A DNA stretch of 64,000 nt. Source: Sodiomyces alkalinus F11. Lineage: Eukaryota; Ascomycota; Sordariomycetes; Glomerellales; Plectosphaerellaceae. The DNA is taken from assembly GCF_003711515.1 (NCBI RefSeq), contig NW_021167082.1, positions 178,650 through 242,649 on the forward strand. The letters are read 5' to 3'. Position numbers and translations under genes: made by a program. Below the pieces are notes generated by a model. That model was not told the DNA's origin, ran no database searches, and worked only from the letters and a program-made list of their open reading frames with translations. Shown piece by piece: positions 41,874 through 53,368 of this stretch (position 1 is its first letter; each line of letters starts with the position of its first letter).

Positions 41874-44771
41874 CTAGAGAGAATTCTCCGTCTTAAACTT
41901 GTCCCAACTCTCATTCAACGTCGCGAATACCGTCGCCGCAATGAGCCTGGTCTCCGTGCCAGCGTTTTGCGGCAGCTGGATTCATCGAAACACACGCCTG
42001 TCAGTATATAAGGTACCGTCAAACCTGTCGGGGTCCTGGTTGGTTCGCCAACGTACCTTGTCGGGGTGACACTTGGCAATCGCCTTCATGTACACAATCT
42101 TCACCTTGTTCGGCATCACCAGCTCGTGCAGCCCGACCTGCCGCCACCCGCTCCCCTCCCACAGCACCGTATGCAGACTCGCCAGCAACGCCCGGAGGTT
42201 ATCCCGCTTCCCGTCCCGCCAGCCCGAAATCCGCGCATCCACCTTCTCCGACAGGACGAACTTCTCCTCGTCCTCCGCTTCCGCCGCCTGGTTCTGCTTC
42301 CGCAGCCGCTCCACCGCCTCCGAGCTCTGCTGCGTCGCCGCAGTAGGGCGGGGGGGAGGGCGAGGGCGAGTCGTCGGCCCTGCTGCGGAGTGACGGGCCT
42401 GCGACGTGGGCGTCGGCGTCGGCTTCGCTTTCGCTTTCGGTTTAGGCGCAAGCGCCGCCTGGCATCTCTGACGACCCGCGATAGCCGTAGACCCACCGAC
42501 CCCGGCCTCCACGCAGAGCTGCCAGGCCGCACCGGCCTCGGCCCAGCGCTCCATCTGCTCCAGCGCTTCGGCCTTCCGGCTGAGCGCCTTGCCGTACAGG
42601 TCGCGCATGTCGCGGCGTTCCTCGGCACCCGCTTCGTTCGTCGTCACCGCCACGTGCTCGCCTAGGCCTCCCGCGGGTCCGATGACCTGGAGTGCGGCGT
42701 CGGCGTCGTCGACCGCCCTTTTGGGTTCGCCGTTCTTCAGGCACGTGAGCGCGCGGTTGGTGAGGATGACGATCGCTAGCGGGTGGGTGTCCGGCACGGC
42801 GGCGAGGGAGGCCGTGTACGACGAATGGGCCGCTGCGTAGTCGCCTCGCTTGAAATGCTGGGTGCCGTCGAGACGGTGTTTCGTCGATTGTTGAATGGCT
42901 GACGGGGCGATGCTCGGTATCTGACGAGCCGGCGGAGGAGAGCGTCGCGGCGTCGCGGATGGAGTTGGACGCTTGGCCGCCTGGGGTGGTTGCGGTTGAG
43001 CAGGTCGATGTGGTAGAGAGGGAGCAGGTTTCGACGCCTCCGCCCCAAAGAGCAAATTCTCTTCGTCGTGTTGCTGAGGACGCTGTGCTGGCTGGGGTTG
43101 GGGTTGCGGTTGCGGTTGCGGTTGCGGTTGCGGCGTTGCTTTTCGCCTCCTATGAGGGCTCACGTACGAAGAGGCACCATCATCTTCCATAACAAGCCGG
43201 CTAGCGCGAGCTTTCGAATCCGGAATGACCGGCGCCGACTGCTGCCACCTTGGCGCCGGCGTGCTGCGGCTAGACGACGCCGGACTCCGAGAGGCCGGAG
43301 AAGGTCCCTGCGATGCCGTTCTCGGTGGCTCGTGTCGCGAATGCTGAGGTCCCTGTGACGATTTCCTCTCGGGTCTCGTTCCAGCTTCCAGCATCAGCGC
43401 CTCGTCCGTAACATCCGCCTCGTGTCTTTGTGCCGGCGGGCGCATCTGTCCCTGCTGCGCCGCGCGCATCCACTTGGGTTGGCCCGGATCCCCCTCCTGG
43501 CTGAACTCCGCATAGGCCTGCGCCACCTGCTTCTTGCTAGTCTTCCACAGTGAATTTGCCGTCTTCAGAAAACTGCTTCCCACCGCCGCCGCGGTCTTCT
43601 GCAAGTCATCTCCCACAACGGGTGACCTATTGTCGGTCCTCCGAGGACTCTCATGCCGGCTGCTCTCTCGGCCTCGTCTCGGGCCTGCCGAGGGGTCTCG
43701 GCCCTCCGCCTCCGCCTTGGCTCTTCGGTGCGCGTCGTCGAGAAGCCAGTTGGCGGCTGCCTGGACGTTTAAACCAGCACCGCTCTCCGTCAACCCGCGC
43801 CTGGCATCCTCGGGCGAGAACCCGTAGTCCGTCAACTGTGAAACGGCTCTGTCGAACTCGTCCACTGGCCCTCTGGTACCTCGCGCAGGCGGTTCATCCT
43901 CGGAGTCCGAGCTCGATCCTTCTATCGGCTTTCCGGGCTCTGGCTGGCGAGGCGGCTGCGGCGAAGGTTGTTTCCGACGCACCTCTTCCACGGGCCGCGC
44001 CAGGTCACCCAGGAAGTCATCGTCGTCGTCGAGTTGTCGTTGCGGGGCTGGCGCGGGGGAGGGCCCTTTGGCCTTCAGCTGATTTAGACCGAAAGGGTCG
44101 TCGTCATCGTCTCCGAGCCCTGAGGTCAGCTGCGTCTGCGAAGGTTGCTTCTGACCCCCCCAGGCGCTCGGATCGCTAAGGTCCAGCACGGGGTCGACGG
44201 AAGGAGAGGGCTTCTTCTCGGGAGGCGGTGGGTAGTAGCTGGCATTGTCGACTTTTGTGTCGGCATTGAAGGCCGCGAAGAGATCATCGTCGTCGTCGGC
44301 CACTTGCCTCCCATTCCCGTTCTGCCCGGACGACATCGACATGGCTGGGGAGGCAGTCCGCGTCGCCGACCGTGACCCGAGCGTGTCCCAAAACTGCCCA
44401 CCCCCAAATTGGCTCTCCATTTGTTTCTTTTTCTCCTCCTCCCTCTTCCTCTTCTCGGCCTCGAGGCGCTCTTGTTGTTCACGCAAGCTCAGTTTCGCAT
44501 TGGACTTGGTTGCTGGGCCGAAATTCAACAGGTTGCTGAAGCTGTCTGTGGTAGTCGTAGGAGGCTTCGCGCCCGTTGCCGGGGGAGCTGCAGGCTTGGA
44601 CTGGGAGTGTTGCATGGGTATCGGCGTGTTACGGGCAGACGGCAGAGGAGAAGGTGTCTGTCTCTGTTGCATCGATCCGAAGTAGTTGGCTCCGGAAGGG
44701 ATCGAAGGTGCTTTGGTGGTTGGTTTGTTGCTCGTAGACGACGACCAGTCCAGCCCTGAAAGGTCGTCCAT
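41874..44771 (-). CDS. swa2: Auxilin/Swa2-like protein: UBA, TPR and J domains
   Basis: Exon 1 (44771-42057) and exon 2 (41975-41874) give 938 residues. The order matches yeast Swa2 and fungal auxilins. The N-terminal region is disordered and rich in clathrin-binding-like acidic motifs (DDDDDLFAAF, DPFGLNQ, DDDDFLGDL). A UBA domain lies at about residues 315-360 (VSQLTDYGFSPEDARRGL, NVQAAANWLLDD). A TPR region follows (HFKRGDYAAAHSSYTASLA, AIVILTNRALTCLKNG). The C-terminal J domain has its HPD in CHPDK, split exactly before LPQNAG by the 81-bp intron, and ends ATLNESWDKFK. Auxilins recruit Hsp70 to uncoat clathrin vesicles. The gene symbol is assigned by architecture. The ATG at 44771 (MDDLSGLDW) is preferred; the frame continues upstream without ATG. 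Confidence 0.88.
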
Positions 44772-45645
44772 GATGAGAGGAGGCGTCGCTAGAGATGATA
44801 ACACAAAATCATGGGGTTCATAAGCTCATCATTCGTCAGAAGCCGTCAAGTTGGGAAGTATTTCGCAAACTCGCAAACCCTTGATTGTTGTTCGATAACG
44901 CGTCAAGGGAGGGAGAGAGGTTTAGTTGGTCACTTCGTTCTGTCCATCCACAACGTAACGTCGAACGTGAGGTTATCCACACGAGGTACGTACCTAGGTA
45001 CTGTAGTACTTATCTCTGAAAGCTTCTGGTCTCCACTCGAACGTCTCTGCTTATGTAAGTTTTTTCTTCTTTTCCTATTCCGGATGATATTTTGTCGTTC
45101 TGGATCAGCTTCTCAAGCAGGACCTCCATCTTACTTTAGTAAAGTCACTTAATTCAAGTTAGCATTCGCCGTGTATGTTGTAACAAAGTACCCTGGACCC
45201 AGTTCAAACCCAATCACATCCAGTCGCCAACGTAATCATCGCACAGCGATTCGACGGTATGTTTTAAACAGGCGGAGCTCACTGACAGTCTGCAGGGATT
45301 TCGCGCCAGCTTCTGTCCATGCCATTCCATGGTATAGTACGCCGTTATTGATCTTGTGTTCGTTGCCATCGAACACCTTGCAGTTTTGTTAGTTCCGAGC
45401 TTCCAGTCCAGACCCGCCAATATCGGCTGGGTGACTTGGGGATCCAAAGTCATCCCAAATGGCCGGCGAGGTTTGCGGTGAGAGCGGCATAGTGCCTCTA
45501 TCTCGAGGGATGAGCAGAGCAGGGGCCTGGGTCGCGGGGGTATATATAACGAAAGGCTAGGGCAGGAACCCCAGCAGTAAGCTGGTCCCGTAACGGGCCA
45601 GCTCAAACAATCTTGCTTGCTCACTGAGGCCCTTCCCTCCCACAG
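44772..45645. promoter_or_regulatory. Divergent upstream region; TATA-like element at 45541
   Basis: Lies between the Swa2-like gene (-) and the Kgd4-like gene (+). It has a TATATATAA at 45541-45549 about 100 bp before the first recognised Kgd4-like coding base, and the palindromic CGTACCTAGGTAC motif near 44990-45003. The missing first exon of the Kgd4-like gene must lie here. Confidence 0.45.
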
Positions 45646-45940
45646 CCTCAGTCGACCACTCCCCCAAGCCTCACCCCACCTCCCCCAACGGCGACCTCCC
45701 CGCCACGCCTCCTTCAGCAACTACCGCGACCACGTCCAGCAGCACGGCCCCCTCCAGAAGTCCATCCGCTCCTCCACCGGCGGCATCGGCGGCTCGGCCG
45801 GCGCCCAGCTCGGCGACGTCCAGCCCCCCAAGGGCACCTTCTTCGACACTTCGGAGCTGCCCGCGAGGTTCCGCCGCGCGCCCATCGAGATGGCCGAGAT
45901 CGAGGCTGTTGAGTCTGGTGGTGCTGCTGTCTTCGGTTGA
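45646..45940 (+). CDS. kgd4: Kgd4/Ymr31-like subunit of 2-oxoglutarate dehydrogenase (5' exon unresolved)
   Basis: After an acceptor site CCCACAG (43-45 of 45643-45645) an open frame gives 97 residues ending AVFG. The C-terminus carries the family signature: an F(F)xxSELPARFRRAPI segment followed by EIEAVESGGA. The same LPARFR...EI/L..(I/V).SGGA pattern ends yeast Kgd4/Ymr31 and animal MRPS36, which tether the E3 component to the 2-oxoglutarate dehydrogenase core in mitochondria. Upstream residues are Arg/Pro/Ser/His-rich, compatible with a presequence. No in-frame ATG exists within the open frame except near its end, so a short first exon must supply the start. The ATG at 45329 with donor GTACGC at 45337 has the right phase but is weakly supported. 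A start lost by mutation is the alternative. Confidence 0.72.
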
Positions 45941-46934
45941 GGTGTCTCCCCAGCGCTGGGGGAGCACTCTTGAGGGATCATGCGGGTAGCATGGCGAACG
46001 AAATGAGCAACATCACGACTTGACACGAACAGCGAGAGGAGACGGGTCTACGCCTCTTTTTGGCCGGACGATTGTACAGTGACCGGTGGAGGTGGATAGA
46101 GGAGCTTCGGGGCACGGTGTACGGAGAGCGACTCATCTCGACCAGCCAGAACAACCCAGAGGCGTTTTCACGGTTATTGTTAGGGGCGGTCAACTCCCGG
46201 GGTTCTCGCCGCCTGCCCGGGGGAACGGAAGGGACCCCAGACTGGCAATGTCATGTCATGTCATGTCATTAGATAGATCCTCGGCGACCTGTCATCCCTG
46301 GCATATACAACCAATCCATCGCGTCAAGTCGTCACAAACGTATTTCTACGTAACAGCGCCAGGTGAAAAAAGACCGAGGGGAGGTGGGGGGGGCGGTTGG
46401 ACCTTGGGTGACTTTGGATGGATGGAGATACCCTGTGGGAAGAAAAGACACAAACTGTATATAGACTTTTACCCTACGAGTATAGAGCCGGACAACAAAT
46501 AACCACGCTTATCCCAATTTTCTGTGTGTGTGTGTGTGCCTTTGCCTTGGTCTGGTGTGGGCTGGCGATTGTTGCGCGAAGACATTTTTTCGAGATGTAG
46601 ATCATCAATTGTATGGGACGGACATGATCCCATAGAGAGACTCGAGACTAAAGCTCAAGCAAGAACTACGAGCAGAACAGAGCAGAGCCGTTGACAATAC
46701 ACACAGCTCCCCTTGAAGGCCGGTCAGACGTTCATGCCAGTTCGTAACCGTGGATTGGATCTACTCGTGGGCACGTTAAGAAGATGCGCATATCATCACC
46801 ATTAAATCGTACTCAGATAGAGTGAACCTCATCGCCGCCTCCTATGCCCGTCTCGTTCATGGTATCACAACAGCTTCCAAGAAACCCCCCCTTTCCTCGT
46901 AGTCTTTCCACCCGTCCCCTTTCTACCCTTCAAG
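45941..46934. other. Intergenic convergent region, no supported gene
   Basis: Contains a TCATG tandem repeat (about 46247-46269) and a (GT)n run (46523-46537). No coding signal. Confidence 0.5.
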
Positions 46935-47513
46935 TCATCCTACAACTCTCCTCCCCCTCTTCCTATTAGCCTCCCCGCCTCCCGAGCTAAAAAACGTCGC
47001 CCCCAAGTCACTGCACCAAAGCCCACCCCTATCGCTGAAAAACATCCCGTCCCTGTCACTGCAGAAGAATCCCCCCCGATCACTGCACATGACGCCTCCT
47101 CGCGTGGAACATAGCAGTCCTCCGGAGTTAGAGCAGAGGCACCCGGGCTCGTGGTCGTGGCTGGTCCAGTCTCCGCGACGCTCTTTGAGGTCCCAGTGCA
47201 TGGGGTCGGTTTTGGGGTAGCCGTCGGGATCGTCGTCGCTGGGTCTAGCTGGCGTCGCGGCGGCTGCGGTCATGGCTGCGGTTACTGCAGGGCGATAGGC
47301 ATCCGGTGTAGGCCTGTGAGGACTGTTGTTCGCAGCAGACGCCGCTCGTGTGTTCCTTCGTGAACCCTCCTCGTAGGCGGGAGGTAGATCCTCTTCCTCT
47401 TCGATGGGGATGGTCTGGCGCTGGGACTCGCGGTGGGGTAGGTCTGGCATCTTGCTTCCTTGCTGGGCGGAGGCACCATCGCTGCGGGGGAGGTTGTGAT
47501 TGCCTGATACCAT
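46935..47513 (-). CDS. CSxxGG octapeptide-repeat protein with a PPAY motif (192 aa)
   Basis: An uninterrupted frame from the ATG at 47513. The N-terminal half is hydrophilic and disordered, with an acidic patch followed by a PY motif (DLPPAYEEG, about residues 43-51), a potential WW-domain ligand as in Rsp5/Nedd4 substrates. The middle is Ala/Thr/Pro-rich. Residues about 120-180 consist of six to seven octapeptides of the form CS-x-x-G-G-x-x: CSNSGGLL, CSTRGGVM, CSDRGGFF, CSDRDGMF, FSDRGGLW, CSDLGATF. The C-terminus is basic (RKRGRRVVG). There is no signal peptide or membrane segment. I recall similar Cys-Ser-Asp-rich repeats in uncharacterised fungal proteins but know of no function; metal or lipid attachment through the cysteines is only a guess. 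No introns are evident. Confidence 0.78.
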   Translation of the reverse strand: MVSGNHNLPRSDGASAQQGSKMPDLPHRESQRQTIPIEEEEDLPPAYEEGSRRNTRAASAANNSPHRPTPDAYRPAVTAAMTAAAATPARPSDDDPDGYPKTDPMHWDLKERRGDWTSHDHEPGCLCSNSGGLLCSTRGGVMCSDRGGFFCSDRDGMFFSDRGGLWCSDLGATFFSSGGGEANRKRGRRVVG

Positions 47514-48287
47514 TGTCGCTGAGGTTCGTGGACTACTTTTGAGCAGGAGCTGGGGAAGCGTATAAGAGACCAAGAGAGGCGGACGAAGAGGGGGGCTGAG
47601 AACCCTTCCGGGTACAGGCTCCGTAGCGGGCTGTGTGGTTGATGTTGTTGACTGTTTGTAGCGATTCTCTAGACCGTTGAAAGAAACCCTTGTTTTTGAT
47701 CAAGTCATGAACTTTATGGCTGGGTGAATGCGACTGTGAAGTTGTCGTAAGCTGCTTCCGCGTTCCAAGCCCAGATGCAAGGTCTCATTGGTTGGCGGTT
47801 ACCTTGGCCGAGATGGTCAGCGCCGTAATCACGGACCAATGTCGTTGCGACCGAGGGGTAGGGTGACGGGTTTGCACGTGATTCTTCCGCCAATTTGTAG
47901 CCACATTCGACACTGGACACTGACATAAGGTATTCGTGACTCTTCAGGATTCTTTTTTTGACTGTGATCGATATCTAGGACGGCGGCGATTCCCATCCGT
48001 ATATCGCGAGGCGGCTGAGCGAGTTAATCGGCGTTCACGCTATTAGTTCGCTTATGATAGCAGGAGATAAGAGGGGCGCAGTTAAGGTAATATAATGCGT
48101 GGGCTGGGCGCAGCTTCATCAAGTACATTTAAAGGATCAGGGACACACGGATATACCGTGAGGTACAGCGAGGTTCGGAATTAGTAACCTTCAGCCAGGT
48201 ACCCAGCCCGGCGCCGGGAGGCTGGCGTGTGAAAACACAAGATCAACCTAGCATAATTACGTAAGGAGATTGCGTTAACTAAAGAGC
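47514..48287. other. Intergenic region bordering the transposon block
   Basis: Promoter side of the CSxxGG-repeat gene, then a transition from gene-like composition to AT-rich DNA after about 47950. No supported gene. Confidence 0.5.
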
Positions 48288-48297
48288 TAGAGTAGAT
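48288..48297. repeat. Target site duplication of the MITE, left copy
   Basis: TAGAGTAGAT; the right copy is at 48728-48737. Confidence 0.75.
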
Positions 48298-48298
48298 G

Positions 48299-48727
48299 AG
48301 TGCCGGTCCTCCGCCCCCCCCCTATTCGGTCCTCCGGGTACACTTAACCTCTTTCTGGATTAAAAATCCACTATATCTACACCACCTACCCGAAAATAAG
48401 TGGGCTTCCTATGTCTCTTAAAGTACACGTGTACTTCTATATTATTAGAACGTAATAACGTGTTATAGAAGGGTTAGGGCTAAGGCTCCTTTACCGTGGG
48501 GGCCTTCTTTATAAAGGCCTTCGTAAAGGCCTTTTTCGTGGAGGCCTTCTTCGTAGAGGCCTTTATGTTATTATACGCGTTCTGTTTACCTAAGTATACT
48601 TATACTAGGGTACTTAGAAAGCCCACTTATTTTCGGGTAGGTAGTAGAGATATAGTGGATTTTTAATCTAGAAAGAGCTTAAGTGTACCCGGAGGACCGA
48701 ATAGAGGGGGGGCAGAGAACCGGCACT
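48299..48727. mobile_element. MITE with 110-bp terminal inverted repeats (Mutator-like)
   Basis: The ends 48299-48408 and 48618-48727 are near-perfect inverted repeats (both read AGTGCCGGT from the outside, then a C-run and GTACACTTAA). The 10-bp sequence TAGAGTAGAT occurs directly outside each end (48288-48297 and 48728-48737). Long TIRs with a 9-11-bp target duplication are the mark of Mutator-like elements. The 209-bp interior has several AAGGCCTT-type palindromes and no ORF, so the element is non-autonomous. Confidence 0.85.
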
Positions 48728-48737
48728 TAGAGTAGAT
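48728..48737. repeat. Target site duplication of the MITE, right copy
   Basis: TAGAGTAGAT, identical to 48288-48297. Confidence 0.75.
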
Positions 48738-48785
48738 ATCTAGTCTAGGCGATACGGGCTAGGGTACTTAAGCAGAACGGTTTCC

Positions 48786-49059
48786 TATCGCACGTTAAAA
48801 GGCACTTAGATAATTAACTTAGTAGAGCAGAAATCTTGTGTGTGTGTATTATATTAAGTTATATCTATATAAGTCTTTTATACCCTTAATTTAGGTGGTA
48901 AAGACTCTGTTATGGGTACTATATTATTTGGATCCTATCCGGTCTTTTCCGGTATCCGCCCCTATTATATCCTAATACCCGAGGTCCGAAGCCCTTAGTT
49001 AGGGAGTAGATCCCCCCTGGATCCCCTATAGACCACGTCGTAGTCCTGCCTATACGACA
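48786..49059 (-). repeat. Outer copia element, LTR (3' in element sense)
   Basis: 274 bp, direct repeat of 59731-60006. In element sense it begins TGTCGTATAGG, with the canonical TG still intact at this copy. It differs from the other copy mainly by transitions. Confidence 0.93.
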
Positions 49060-50852
49060 TACCCCCTTAGTTAAGGTGGGTCTTCCTAGGTTAACTAACT
49101 AATCAGAGGCTTCGGTTTAAACTAAACACTCTTAACTTTTCTATCGTAAAATTAATAGTCTAGGGAAAAACGCCCTTATAAAAGGGATCTAAATCCGCCC
49201 TATTTAACCGTTTAATTTAATTCTATCTTAATTAGTTCCTCGATCCTGATTAGCCGGATCCGCTTAATCGGATCTATATCCATCGGATCTGCTATATCCT
49301 CGAAGGCCTTTATAGTCGCTATAGCCGTGGCTTTAGCGCGTTTAATCTCTTTATATAACCGTTTAGACTACTCGATACGATCCTTTTAATCCGTTAAATT
49401 AAGCTATTACTATAGTCTTTTAATCCCCGCCTCCGGTAATGCCTTTATTAAACTGTCCGTGATTATCTCCGTCGTGTTAACGTATATAACCTTAAAGAGA
49501 CCTTATTATACTAATTAGCGCGCCTATTAGTTATATATATCGACGTGCCGTAGCCTTATCTGCAGGCGTTATACCTTCTTATTAACGAGGTTAATAGTCT
49601 ACTAATTATCGTAGTATAGCTATAGCTATTATTAATCTAACCGAAGCTCTAAATCTCTTAATATCCGGCTAACGAATAACGTCTCTTTAGCGGCCTCTAT
49701 AAGAGCGAGTAGTTCCGATTCTGTTAACGACGTCGTGACCGTTAGTTACTTACCCGCCTTCTAGTTAATAGTGCTACCGAAAAGCTTTATCGTATATCCT
49801 TATGAACTCTTACGGTCTGGATTATCCCCGAAGGACGCGTCGCTTACGGTTAGGAAGAGTCTATCCCCACCGAATTCTAGGTAGTAGTGCCTCGTATAGT
49901 ATAAGAATAGTAGCACTTATTAAGCCCTCTTAAGGTGATGAGAGGAGGGGTTAACGTTATATTAGGAAAGCTTCGAATAGGCGAACGCGATATCGGGTCT
50001 TATTATAATAGGGGTATACAGAATAGAACCGATTATACCCTAGTACCAGCGGACCTCGGGAATCAACGCGCGCATGCTATCGTGTAGTATTAACGGCTTT
50101 ATAGATAATAGGACCTTTAGTGGTTTTCAGTAGAGTATATCTACGTAGTATTTAACCGCGATCTTCTCTACGTAGGAGGATTATAATAGCTATAACCTAC
50201 GGGTGGCCCTATCCCTTAGGACCTTAATTCCCAGGAACTAACGGATTTCTTTAACTCTTAATAACCTATAGCTTCGCTTAAGAGTGGCCTGGAGGTTATC
50301 GGCGTTAGTTTTACGATCTTTATGGTATATAAGTCCGATATCGTTAACGTAGAAAAATAGGATTAAACCGTCGCGGAATATAATATAGGAGTTATTAGGT
50401 ATAGCCGTGAATCCTATCTTCTATAGCGTGCCGCTGAATTCCTCTTACTATAATAGTAGCGATACCCTTAGACTGAAGAGGGCTTTCCGTAATAATAGGA
50501 CCTTACCTAATACCTTATAGCCTTACGGTATCTTTATAAATACCTCTTCTTTAAGGCTAGTATTAACGAACGCGTTAACGGTATTAGACTGCCTTATCTC
50601 TAGATTAAATCGGGCGGCGATCGCTATTAGTATACGGAAGAACCGCGATACTAGCGTGGCGGCGTAGTTATCTTTAGTCTTTAACTGTTTTTATTAATCC
50701 CCTTATACTATAAGGCGTGCCTTACACTTAAAGAGGGTGCCTTCCTTATTAAATTTATAGGTGTATACCTATCTATAGGCGAGGACTTATTTCTTATTAG
50801 CCTAATTACCGCGGACCTCCTACTAGCAGCCTATTTATCGGTGCCGCTTAAA
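49060..50852 (-). pseudogene. Copia reverse transcriptase and RNase H remnant
   Basis: Minus-strand translation gives a recognisable copia RT: an opening KWVYTYKFNKEG block near 50760, then TVNAFVNTSLKEEVF and the FYVNDI catalytic block at about 50340, then RNase H near 49700. Stops (TAA, TAG) interrupt it at positions where Gln, Arg or Trp would be expected, and Asn replaces the first catalytic Asp (GAC to AAC, a transition). Confidence 0.85.
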
Positions 50853-51217
50853 GTATTTAATACGCCCTAGATTCCACCGGGAACACCAGGGTATACCACA
50901 GGGTACCCTAGCGATACTATAGCATAAGCTATAGCACCCACGGAGTACGCTATAGGTATCTTTAGGGTATACTATAGCTTCCCTAGGGTATAATTAGTGA
51001 ATACCGGGGAATCCCCCGGGTTCCTATACGTAGGAGCCGAGGATTCTACGGGGTTTACCCGTGGAATACTTAAGTCCCAGGAGCGCACCCCTTTAGCTTA
51101 GAGAAGATATCTTTATTATACCGTATTTTCTATACCTAAAGGTCACCCCTCGAGAAAAGCCTAGCTTATAGGTCCTATAGTACTGGCTAGCCAGGGATTT
51201 ACCGGTCAGGTATATTA
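50853..51217 (+). repeat. Nested element, left LTR
   Basis: 365 bp, direct repeat of 55332-55696 with differences that are almost all transitions. Confidence 0.92.
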
Positions 51218-51263
51218 AATAGTAGTAACTAAGCTTTTAGGTAAGGTTCGCGTACCGCCGCCC

Positions 51264-51430
51264 GGCGTAGACTACGTATACTAAAACTAAATTGGCACGT
51301 AGTATACTAGCGGTCGCTATCGCGAACTATGTATACTAAGACTAAACAGGTATATAGTTTACTAGCGAATACTAGCGTGCCAGGTATAGCCGCCCTCGAA
51401 GGCGCGAACTTTATATACTAAGACTAAATA
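51264..51430 (+). repeat. Imperfect tandem motif TATACTAARACTAAA in the nested element leader
   Basis: Three diverged copies of a roughly 70-80-bp unit, each with a TATACTAAGACTAAA-like core (about 51276, 51335 and 51413). Confidence 0.6.
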
Positions 51431-52524
51431 TATATAAGGCGCGCTAGGCGAAGACGCCTCCCCTTTAATAGGTTTAGGCGTGGAGTAATAAAGGGAACCA
51501 CCGTTAAGCGTAGAAATACCAACTATACTAATCTATACTAGCCGTGGAACCCGAGCTTTAACACCGCGATAACCTTCCTAATAATTACTAGCTAGTGTAG
51601 ACGATCTTACTAACCTACACCGATACTAACCGTTCTTAACGATCGCTAAAGGGCGCAGGATAGCGACTATTCTATTCTATACACTAACCTTTATCGTGGT
51701 ACTAAGCTACTTAACTAATTTCCCCCCTCCCCCCTTTTTTTTCCTTTTTCCCGCGGAGTATAAGGGGAGCCAGCCTCCCCTTACCGTAATCTTCCCTTTA
51801 CCCGTATTTCGCAGAGAACGTTTTCCTCCTATTACGGGCTCGCTAACTAAAATAGCTAAACGTGCCGAGAATATCTAAGGCTAGCGGCGTAATAACCCTA
51901 AAAGGAAAGGCGTAGAACCGGTATCCGTGCGAGAGGCTATATATCCTAAGGCTTAGGGGGTATATCCTAGTCTTTATTAGATTTACCTAAGGCCCCTTAG
52001 TTATCCTCCCTATTAAAGGGAGAGCTTCCCCTTATTCCACTAGCCTTTATCGGGTTTACCTAAGGTTCCCTTAGCTTTCCTCCCTATTAGGGGAGGGCCT
52101 CCCTATAGCAGACTCGCCTTTAACCGTAACTAACGCTAAGGCCACCCTCCGTCTACGGGCTATAGTAAGTATACTGCCGTGTCTATTATTTCCAACTAGG
52201 ACCCTATCTCGAACTTCGGAATAATGCCGTAGAAGGCCGTAGCACCCCGGACGGCTAAACGGCTAAATAGCCGGTTAAAGCGGAAAAACTAAATAGCAGA
52301 GATCTCTATTAGTATATTCCTTACCGAGAACCTAAAAGTCTTATAGATAAGGACTATTATTTAGCCGTAGTTTACTTTACCCACGACTTATAGTATAACC
52401 TATACGAGTATCGCGGTTTACTATTAGTTCCTTATATCCGCCCGTAGTATACTGCTATATAGTTATTCTATATCGTGGTTTGCTATCTCCCCTAAACGTA
52501 TCTCCGTCGTTTTATAATATATAC

Positions 52525-52613
52525 TCCTTTTCTTTCTCTTTTTTCCCTTCTTTCCTTTCCCTTTTTTCCCTTCTTTCCTTTCCCCTCTTTTCTTTCCCTT
52601 CTCTCCTTTCCGT
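52525..52613 (+). repeat. Pyrimidine tract (CCCTTCTTTCCTTT)n in the nested element
   Basis: About 90 bp of almost pure C/T with repeating CCCTTCTTTCCTTT units. Confidence 0.8.
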
Positions 52614-53368
52614 TATAAACACTATCGCCGCCCACAGTCACTAAGTAATCACCGTGCGGCGCTACCGGTTACTATACCCTATTAGATAACGCCCGCGGGA
52701 TAAATAGCTTACGCCGCCCCGGGTAGATATTTAGGGATATTAGTTTATAACTAATCGGATACCAGAAGAAGCTATAGAGGCGTAGGAGCTAATTAACGGA
52801 TTAATATCTTTAAGGTTTAGATAAAAACCTTAGTTAATCTAAGGATAGCCTTAAAGAAAACGGTTCTAAGGGTGCTATAGCTAGGAAACGTTAAAGAACC
52901 ACAGGAAATATAGTGGAACTAGGAGACTACTAAGGCGTTACGAGGCACGCCGGTAATATAATATAAGATAAATATTATCGCCGCCCTAGGTAATAACCAG
53001 AAACGCTAGGGAATACTAGGGAATAGTAGGAATAAAAGGACTATAACCTATATATACCTTTTATCCACCGTTATAATAACCACGGTTACCACGGCGTCCT
53101 ACTAAGCACTAGCGAAATAATATCGCTTATATCCTTAAGTTTTCCTCCGCTCTCCCTTTTCCCTTACTACGCTCGGAAACCTCTATTTCGCTCTTCTGGT
53201 TTACTATTTTCCCTTATCGTATCTTCGTTATTCTATAAGGTATCCCCTTTCTACCTCCCCCTTTTTCTCCGATTACCTTTATCTCCCTATACCGCCGCGA
53301 TAATCGTAGAGCACGTAAGTAACCGCGGTATACTTCGCGGTTCTGTTCTCTAGCTCGTACTAGCCGTT

